Shown here one piece after another: positions 7,038-13,600 of a DNA stretch of 18,712 nt. The position numbers and the translations under genes are program-made. The notes under the pieces were generated by a model. It was not told the origin of the DNA. It was given only the letters and a program-made list of their open reading frames with translations, and ran no database searches. The DNA comes from Ruminococcaceae bacterium UBA1236 (GTDB lineage Bacteria > Bacillota > Clostridia > Oscillospirales > Acutalibacteraceae). Where the stretch lies: contig DBWO01000054.1 in NCBI GenBank assembly GCA_002309055.1, positions 1,090 through 19,801 on the forward strand, in the 5' to 3' direction. The number at the start of each line of letters is the position of its first letter. The first letter of the stretch is position 1.

Positions 7038-7976
7038 TCAGAACCGGGGCATTTCTATGCTCCTGATTATTTCGTCAAGCACTTCTTTTTCCGAGCGCCC
7101 TGCGGCTTTTGCTTTTGCGCTGAGAGTTATGCGGTGGGATGATGTCATCGGGATGACACCGGCCACATCCTCGGGCACAACATAGTCTCTGCCCTGCATA
7201 AACGCGCGCGCCCTCGCCGTGCGAAGGATGGCTTTTGAGCCCCTCGGGCTGATTCCCGTTTTAAGCCACTCGCTCTCGCGTGAAGCACGTGATACGACTG
7301 CGATATAGTCGTATATCTTATCATCGGCAAAAAGTGAATTCACCGTTTTTATCATGGCGTTCAGTTCGTCCGGAGTAACAACCGCTTTCACATCCGACAT
7401 TGTGTCGGCGTTCTCCGCCCTGAGCATTATTGATTCGCTTTCGGGGTCGGGGTATCCCATAGTGAGGCGCACCATAAACCTGTCAAGCTGTGATTCGGGC
7501 AGTTTCTGTGTGCCCACGGAGCCGAGCGGATTTTGTGTAGCTATCACAAAAAACGGCTCGGGCAAGGGGTGAGAAACGCCGTCAACCGTTACCTTGCTCT
7601 CCTCCATAACCTCGAGCAGGGCAGACTGCGTTTTCGGCGAGGTGCGGTTGATTTCGTCCGCAAGGAAAAGGTTTGCCATAACCGCGCCTTCTCTGTATTC
7701 GAATTCGCCCGTCTCCTTGTTATAAACCGAAAAGCCGGTAACATCGGAGGGCAGGGTGTCGGGGGTAAACTGCATCCTGCGGTAGCCGAGCGAAAGCGTT
7801 TTTGAAAAAGCGAGAGCAAGCGTGGTTTTGCCTACACCCGGTATATCCTCAAGCAGAACGTGACCGCCGGCAAGGATGGTGACAAGCACGCTGTCTATAA
7901 CCTCGTCCTTGCCGAATATTACTTTTTTGATTTCCTCTTTCACAAGCGTGAGCTTATCTCTCATATTTTCTCCCAT
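7038..7976 (-). CDS. MoxR family AAA+ ATPase
   Basis: The 312-residue cytosolic AAA+ ATPase has Walker A GVGKTT at 47-52, Walker B LFLADE at 103-108, sensor-1-like TQNP at 148-151, and SQLDRF with R166 as the arginine-finger candidate. The C-terminal lid contains the SPRGS motif usual for MoxR proteins. The start at ATG 7976 is chosen because CCGGAGG lies 6 nt upstream. A second in-frame ATG four codons later has a weaker GGAG. It is the first gene of the four-gene operon and is probably a chaperone-like factor for DUF58 and its membrane partners. A promoter lies 39-66 nt upstream. Confidence 0.93.
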   Translation of the reverse strand: MGENMRDKLTLVKEEIKKVIFGKDEVIDSVLVTILAGGHVLLEDIPGVGKTTLALAFSKTLSLGYRRMQFTPDTLPSDVTGFSVYNKETGEFEYREGAVMANLFLADEINRTSPKTQSALLEVMEESKVTVDGVSHPLPEPFFVIATQNPLGSVGTQKLPESQLDRFMVRLTMGYPDPESESIMLRAENADTMSDVKAVVTPDELNAMIKTVNSLFADDKIYDYIAVVSRASRESEWLKTGISPRGSKAILRTARARAFMQGRDYVVPEDVAGVIPMTSSHRITLSAKAKAAGRSEKEVLDEIIRSIEMPRF

Positions 7977-8014
7977 TTTGCGCCTCCGGAAAATAATAAT
8001 ATTAATACAATTTT

Positions 8015-8042
8015 ATTCTACCATAAAAGCGGTAAAAGTCAA
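8015..8042 (-). promoter_or_regulatory. Promoter of the moxR operon
   Basis: On the minus strand: TTGACT (8042-8037), a 16-nt spacer, then TAGAAT (8020-8015) with TGG before it (extended -10). It is 39 nt upstream of ATG 7976 and back to back with the plus-strand promoter at 8064-8092. Confidence 0.7.
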
Positions 8043-8063
8043 ACAAAATAACACTTCACGCCC

Positions 8064-8092
8064 TTTACATCACTGAAAAACTGTGGTAATAT
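8064..8092 (+). promoter_or_regulatory. Promoter of the EEP-family gene
   Basis: TTTACA (8064-8069), a 17-nt spacer and TAATAT (8087-8092), with TGG before the -10. The transcript would start near 8099, only about 8 nt before ATG 8107 but about 35 nt before TTG 8134. This supports the latter as the translation start. Confidence 0.65.
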
Positions 8093-8133
8093 CGTGATGT
8101 GTAAAAATGAATGACCGCACGGGGGGAATCAAC

Positions 8134-9057
8134 TTGAAAGCTCTTAAAATTATTAAAAAAGCGCTTATAGCGGTGCTTGCTTTATTCCTCGCATTTCTCA
8201 TCGCGTGGGGGTGTGTGATTATGTTTTATTATCCTCATTACAGAAAGAACAGAGCTCAGCTTACCATACCGTATTCGTCGGAAAATGCGGATGAGGTTAA
8301 GGTGATGAGCTGCAATGTGCGCTGTTTCAATCCTCTTGACAGAGGCAAAAGAAGCTGGTTTTACAGGGCGGATCTGATTATGCGGGGCATAAAGAACGCG
8401 GCTCCCGGTGTTATCGGCTTCCAGGAGGTTACAAAGCCTCAATATAATTATCTTACTTATTCTCTTCCTGAATACGACTCGGTCATTACTTACAGAGATA
8501 AAACGCCCAATTCCGAGGGCTGCCCCGTTTTTTACAGAACCGACCTCTATAATCTTGTGGATAAGGGCACATTCTGGCTGAGTGAAACGCCCGAAACAAT
8601 GAGCAAGGGCTGGGGCGCGGCGTGCTACAGAGTTTGCAGCTACACGATACTCGAAATCAAGGAAACGGGCAAACAGTTTGTTGTGTTCAACACCCACCTC
8701 GACCACGTGAGCGAAGAGGCTAGAATCAACGGTATCGGTGTCGTGCTTGAAAAGATAAAAGCTTTCGGCTCGCTGCCCTCCGTTATTATGGGCGATTTCA
8801 ACGCTTATGAGGATTCCGTGACCTACAGCCGTGTTACGGAAAACTTCCTTGACGCAAAATATCAGACGGAAAACCCGCCTGTGGGCTGTACCTATCAGAA
8901 CTGGGGTGCTGCTCTTGATACGGGCTGTATAGATTACTTTATGATTTCCAAAACGGGAATGGATGTCAAAAGCTATAAGGTTATCACCGATACCTATGAC
9001 GGAGTTTACTCAAGCGACCATTTCCCGATATATACGGAGCTGACTGTAACTGAATAA
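8134..9057 (+). CDS. Membrane-anchored endonuclease/exonuclease/phosphatase family protein
   Basis: I prefer TTG 8134 (307 residues), with GGGGGGA at 8121-8127. ATG 8107, nine codons upstream, has no ribosome binding site and sits almost at the predicted transcript start. Residues 1-30 form a positively charged start and one hydrophobic helix (signal anchor). The EEP catalytic set is complete: N61 in SCNVR, E98 in FQEV, H188 in NTHLDH, D221/N223 in GDFNA, D267 in CIDYF, and D295-H296 in SDHFPI. The fold hydrolyses phosphodiesters or phosphomonoesters using a metal. An extracytoplasmic nuclease, phospholipase or phosphatase are all possible, and the substrate cannot be read. Confidence 0.88.
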   Translation: MKALKIIKKALIAVLALFLAFLIAWGCVIMFYYPHYRKNRAQLTIPYSSENADEVKVMSCNVRCFNPLDRGKRSWFYRADLIMRGIKNAAPGVIGFQEVTKPQYNYLTYSLPEYDSVITYRDKTPNSEGCPVFYRTDLYNLVDKGTFWLSETPETMSKGWGAACYRVCSYTILEIKETGKQFVVFNTHLDHVSEEARINGIGVVLEKIKAFGSLPSVIMGDFNAYEDSVTYSRVTENFLDAKYQTENPPVGCTYQNWGAALDTGCIDYFMISKTGMDVKSYKVITDTYDGVYSSDHFPIYTELTVTE

Positions 9058-9066
9058 CATAAAAAG

Positions 9067-9097
9067 CGCGGCCGTCCTTTGACGGCCGCGTTGTTTT
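9067..9097. terminator. Bidirectional intrinsic terminator
   Basis: There is a perfect 10-bp stem CGCGGCCGTC / GACGGCCGCG (9067-9076, 9081-9090) with loop CTTT. It is followed by TTGTTTT on plus, and on minus by GCTTTTTATG. It separates the convergent EEP and second Gfo/Idh genes. Confidence 0.9.
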
Positions 9098-10355
9098 ATC
9101 GGTTTTCTTTATAGAACGCGTCCAGCTTCGCTTTCAGCTTTTCGTAAACCTCATCGGGAATATCGGGGTTGCCTTTTGAATAGGAGGGTATGAGCATATC
9201 TCCGGCAACCGCGGGGTCGGTGCATCGCGTGTCGTTTCTGTATTTCACGCGTTCCTCTTTGTTGCGCAGATCGGGTATTTCAAGAGGCTTGTTGCCCTCG
9301 AGCACGCTGAAATAAGCGAACATGCCGGGCAGGAACATATCGAGCGCCTCGTATAACTCAATAACCTCGGCGTCGGGGTTTCCTTTGAGCGCCTCGCAGA
9401 TGTTGTGGAGCATATAGAAATCCGCTCCGTCGTGCCCGTATTCTTTCGCAATCTCATCGTATTCATCCGATGTATCGAGCTCCCTTATTGCAGAGTCATC
9501 TGCACCCTCCGCGCTGTCAATGTCAACATACAGCTTTGAAACGCCTTCGCCTGTGATATTTCTGCCGCTTTCCATAACGCCCATTTCTCCCTGCGCTGAA
9601 AACCAGAGCGAATATTTGACGGGGCCCACGCCGTGCAGGCTCTTGATAATCGCGCCGTTGTCGAGCGTAACCATTTCAACGCCGAACGGGCCCGCCTTTG
9701 CTCCCATGCGGAGCATTTTTTTGTTGAACGGAGCCTCAAATCCCGTTACCGAAACGGGCCTTCTGCCGGCAATGTGAATAAGCGGACCGAGTGAATGAGT
9801 GCAGTAATAAAAAGCGCTCATCGTGTTGCGCCAATGGTTCGGGTCAGAGTGGCAGTGGCGGTGCCAGTCTTTTTCGCAGTTGTGCATATATTCGCCCTCG
9901 CCGTACTGAAACTCGCCCATTTTGCCCTCGCGGAACATCTTCGCCATCGTGCGCGGCGCTTTCATGAAGCAGCAGTTTTCGCCGTAGAAATACCTTCCTG
10001 CGCTCTTTTCGGCTGCCTCAACAAGTTCCACGGCCTCCTTCATTGTCTGCACCGGCAGAAGCTCGCTGAGCACATTTTTGCCCATATTGAGCGCTTTTAT
10101 CGCGAAGGGAGCGTGCGCATTCGCGTAATTCGCGAGCACCACAATGTCAACATCGCATTTGATGAATTCATCAAAATCCATGAAATACTCCACATCGTCG
10201 CCGTATTTTTCGCGCGCACTTTCAAGGCAGACGGGGTCGCTGTCGCAAACGGCGGCAAGCTGTGCCTCGCCTGAGTTTTTGCAGAAATCCATTATCGACA
10301 TACCGCGGCCTGCGCCGAGCACGCCGAATTTAATGCTTTTTTTATTCTCTTCCAT
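9096..10355 (-). CDS. Gfo/Idh/MocA-like protein lacking the EKP lysine
   Basis: The 419-residue product starts at ATG 10355 with AGGAGG 7 nt upstream. The N-terminal Rossmann fold has GAGRG at 14-18. Where typical members have EKP, this one has SELLPVQT (97-104), so the usual lysine is missing. Later come YYCTHSLGPL (183-192, H187 as candidate catalytic His) and a long C-terminal part, giving a length above the usual 330-360. It is clearly a different subfamily from the 1689-2756 protein. Family members without this lysine include NAD-dependent glycosidase-like enzymes (GH109 type), so hydrolysis or another reaction is possible. It is divergent from the giant surface protein gene. Confidence 0.85.
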   Translation of the reverse strand: MEENKKSIKFGVLGAGRGMSIMDFCKNSGEAQLAAVCDSDPVCLESAREKYGDDVEYFMDFDEFIKCDVDIVVLANYANAHAPFAIKALNMGKNVLSELLPVQTMKEAVELVEAAEKSAGRYFYGENCCFMKAPRTMAKMFREGKMGEFQYGEGEYMHNCEKDWHRHCHSDPNHWRNTMSAFYYCTHSLGPLIHIAGRRPVSVTGFEAPFNKKMLRMGAKAGPFGVEMVTLDNGAIIKSLHGVGPVKYSLWFSAQGEMGVMESGRNITGEGVSKLYVDIDSAEGADDSAIRELDTSDEYDEIAKEYGHDGADFYMLHNICEALKGNPDAEVIELYEALDMFLPGMFAYFSVLEGNKPLEIPDLRNKEERVKYRNDTRCTDPAVAGDMLIPSYSKGNPDIPDEVYEKLKAKLDAFYKENR

Positions 10356-10387
10356 AATTGCGCCTCCTGATGAGTTGTTCCGTTTAG

Positions 10388-10396
10388 ATTATATCA
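10388..10396 (-). promoter_or_regulatory. Extended -10 promoter of the second Gfo/Idh gene
   Basis: On the minus strand: TGA then a consensus TATAAT (10393-10388), about 33 nt before ATG 10355. No good -35 is seen at 16-18 nt, which is acceptable for an extended -10 promoter. Confidence 0.6.
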
Positions 10397-10413
10397 CCCG
10401 CGAGCTCAAAAAT

Positions 10414-10425
10414 AAAGATATCTTT
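10414..10425. promoter_or_regulatory. 12-bp palindrome AAAGATATCTTT
   Basis: A perfect inverted repeat about 20 bp upstream of the minus-strand -10 (roughly the -35 zone or just beyond). It could be a regulator site, but AT-rich palindromes of this size are not rare. Confidence 0.35.
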
Positions 10426-10438
10426 TTAAGTTATTATC

Positions 10439-10455
10439 TTGTGCATGTTGCACAA
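10439..10455. promoter_or_regulatory. Operator-like inverted repeat TTGTGCA-TGT-TGCACAA
   Basis: Two perfect 7-bp arms with a 3-bp centre lie in the middle of the divergent region. The right arm overlaps TTGCAC (10448-10453), a possible -35 for the surface protein gene. The form is typical of a dimeric helix-turn-helix operator; no regulator is encoded in the window. Confidence 0.5.
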
Positions 10456-10475
10456 CTATTCAATGCAGATAGAAT
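10448..10475 (+). promoter_or_regulatory. Upstream promoter candidate for the surface protein gene
   Basis: TTGCAC (10448-10453), a 16-nt spacer and TAGAAT (10470-10475). It would give a leader of about 125 nt. The -35 overlaps the inverted repeat at 10439-10455, and the predicted start is next to the palindrome at 10482-10495. Confidence 0.4.
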
Positions 10476-10481
10476 AATAAA

Positions 10482-10495
10482 TGACAAATTTGTCA
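10482..10495. promoter_or_regulatory. 14-bp palindrome TGACAAATTTGTCA
   Basis: A perfect inverted repeat near the +1 of the upstream promoter candidate and about 20 bp upstream of the second promoter's -35. It is a candidate operator, with a sequence unrelated to the 10439-10455 site. Confidence 0.45.
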
Positions 10496-10513
10496 ATAAA
10501 AGCTTTGTTTTTG

Positions 10514-10541
10514 TTGATTTATTTTCGCAATAAGTTATAAT
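10514..10541 (+). promoter_or_regulatory. Proximal promoter of the surface protein gene
   Basis: TTGATT (10514-10519), a 16-nt spacer and a consensus TATAAT (10536-10541), giving a leader of about 58 nt to ATG 10606. Another TATAAT at 10555-10560 lacks a -35. Confidence 0.6.
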
Positions 10542-10605
10542 TAAAAAGGGGATTTATAATCATTTTTGCTTATCTGTTTTGCTTATGTTTAAAGGAGGGT
10601 TTACC

Positions 10606-13600
10606 ATGAAAAAGAGAATGAAAAACCTTATGTCGGTAATCCTTGCCGTTTTGCTTGTCGCAGGCGTTATGCCCGCGTCCGCAGTTACGGCTTTTGCCGA
10701 CGAATATGATGAAGCGGAAACCATTGCCGCGGATACGTTTAAACTGTTTGATGATATTTACGGCACTACAGAAGTGCTTAAGTTTGTGCCGGCGGTTTCG
10801 GATGTTTACAGGTTTTACACCGAAAACGGCGGCGGCTCCGTCAAGATTGAACTTCTGAATGAAGCCCGTACGGTGCTTGCCAGCGCCTTCTGCAACAACA
10901 ACGTCGAAAGTGAAATCAGGGATATTTTTCTCTATGCCGAAGAAGTATATTACATCCTGGTGACAACATACAGTTACGGCAGGAGCTTCGGTTTTTATAC
11001 CGAAACACAGCATGAATATGAATACACCGATGAGGATATCACACTTGCCCCCACCTGCCTCGCAGAGGGCAAGGCAAACGCCGTGTGCAAGCACTGCAAT
11101 GCCGAAGGGGAGGTGGCTATCCCCGTGATTCCCCATGCGGATACCGATTCGGACGGTTTTTGCAACGCCTGCGGAAAACGCCTTTCATATACGGCCACTG
11201 AGGATAATCCGTTTACATTTTCACTCATTCCCGGCGACACCATCAGCATCTTTTTCGTCTGCCCGAGAACCGCAGATTATATTGTTGCGGATAACGGCGG
11301 CTACTATACTCGCCGGGTTTTTGATTCCGACGACAATGAAATATATGAATATGACAGCAAATATTCACTGACATCGGGCGAAACATACCGCGTTGTTTAT
11401 ACCAATTATCTGGACGGCTCCGATAATCAGATAAATTTCTGTATCAGGCACAGCCATATTGATAACGGAGACGGCACCTGCTCCATCTGCTCACAGGAAA
11501 TCTATAAGATTGCTACCGCAGAAACCGAGCTTGAGTTTATGTCCCCCGCGAGAGAATACACCTACATTTCTTTCACTCCCGAAGAGACGGGACTTTACCG
11601 TTTTTCAGTCAATTCCGAATACGACAACACTTATGTTTCCCAGACCCGCGATAAAAACGGAAATACAATCAATTACTCGGAAAACTGCATGAGTCTTGTG
11701 AAAGACAATACCTACATCATCACCCTGTATAACTACTCGTCTTCAGATGATACCGCTTATGTGATGTTCACTCATAAGCATACGGGGTCCGCAGAAAACC
11801 CGGATGTCTGCACAAAATGCGGCAAAACCTTCCGCGCCGTTATTACCGAGGGCAACGAGCAGACTGTTACCCTTGAGCCTTACGGAGCAATGGAGCTTGT
11901 GTTTAACTGCGAAACGGCAGGCAGATATATGCTTGTTCAAACCTCAAACGGGTCTGGCATTTCGGTTGAATCGCCCCGTGATGAAGACGGACAATACGAA
12001 AACTATGTTGACGGTTATTATGAATTTGCCGTCGGCACATCTCATTACTACCATGTTTATTCAAGCAAGAGGACCGAAGGATCCGTCAGTGTCACCCTTA
12101 CCCATAAGCATAAGGTTTCGGGCAACGACGGCAAATGTGATGTCTGCGGCAAAACAGTCTGTCAGACAATAGCGGAGGGTGAGATAATTGAAACCGTTAT
12201 TCCCGCTTCCGATGAATATTTTATCAGATTCACTCCGACCGAAAGCGGCAGGTACAATTTCTTTACGGAAAACTCCAATGTGTATCTCAGAGGTATTTAC
12301 AAGTCAACCGGAGAATACATAACATACTCAACTAACAGTTACAACCTGGAAAAGGATGTTTCATATGACTTCGTTTTCTATTCGTCCGGCGGCTCATCCG
12401 GCAAAGTGAAGTTCTCACTCAGCCACGATCACTACTCAACTGACGATGATAATTTATGCGACCGCTGCAACACCGAGTTTATTACCGGGATTAATGAGGA
12501 CGAGACTAAGACGGTTTCCGTTCCCGCCTGCAACGTTTTTTACGTAACATTCACTCCGCAGTACAATGCAGTCTATAATTTCAACACCACCGGCGGTTTC
12601 AGCTGCAGCACTTTTACCGATATTTACGGCAACTACCAATACAGCGGTTCAAGGTTTATCGCGGGAAGGATGTATAAAGCAACTATTTCTGCGTACAATT
12701 TCAAGCAGATTGACGGAACAGTAACCGCAACTCACCTTCATGAAGATACAAACGATGACGGCACGTGTGATTTCTGCGGCTCCGACTGCACCGTGACTTT
12801 AACCGAGGACGTGCCGGTAACGTTGAATATCGCCCCCAACGATTCCGTAATCGTTCTGATAAATTGTCAGAGAACGGGCAAATACAGGCTTATCAGCAAC
12901 GGCCCCGTTTCGGTATCATATCTTTATGATGATTACGGCGGAAGTTACAGCACAAGTGAATGCGATCTCTCAGAAGGAAACAGCTACAAAGCCACAATAA
13001 GGAATATGACCGGTCAGGCAATAAGCCAGACAGTTACGTTCACTCATGTCCATATTGATAAAAATAACGATACAAAATGTGATGTCTGTGACACGGTTTA
13101 CAGATATACTCTTGTTACCGATGCTGAGCAGACTGTGTCAATTGCCCCGAATGAATCCGCCGAGTTCATATATGTTCCCGAAAAAACAGGCAACTATGTG
13201 TTTATCTCAAACGGAAGCTTCGACATTTATGACATAAATAACTATTATTTATCCTCCTACTATTATGATCGCGTGAGAGGAAGCAGCAGTTATCACCTTT
13301 CTGCGGGCAGGACTTACATTGTGAAAATATGGAACAACTCAGGCACGCAAGAGGATTATGAGGTAAATATTCTCGCAACGCACGCTCATGACGGCCCTTG
13401 TGAAACAATAGTCGAGGCAGGCGTAGCAACCAACGGCGTGGAAAAGCTCACCTGCTCAGAATGCGGAGAATCGTTCTTCTTAAAGAAATACCGCATCGGC
13501 AATGACCTCGGTGAAGCTGATTATGAAGATTTCCACTACTATATTTATGAAAAAAACGGCGTCAGTGAAATCAGCATATCCGGCTACAACGGCGAAGAAG

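Noticed and set aside
9795..10274. 159-residue plus-strand open frame opposite the second Gfo/Idh gene
   Set aside because: It lies entirely within a well-supported gene on the other strand; the His/Ala-rich product is a shadow.
10570..11136. 188-residue minus-strand open frame opposite the surface protein start
   Set aside because: It is antisense to the signal peptide and first domains, without a convincing ribosome binding site or domain; a codon-shadow.
11161..13464. DNA-binding zinc finger function for the CxxC pairs
   Set aside because: The protein has a clear signal peptide and surface-repeat architecture, so the Cys pairs are more likely structural outside the cell.
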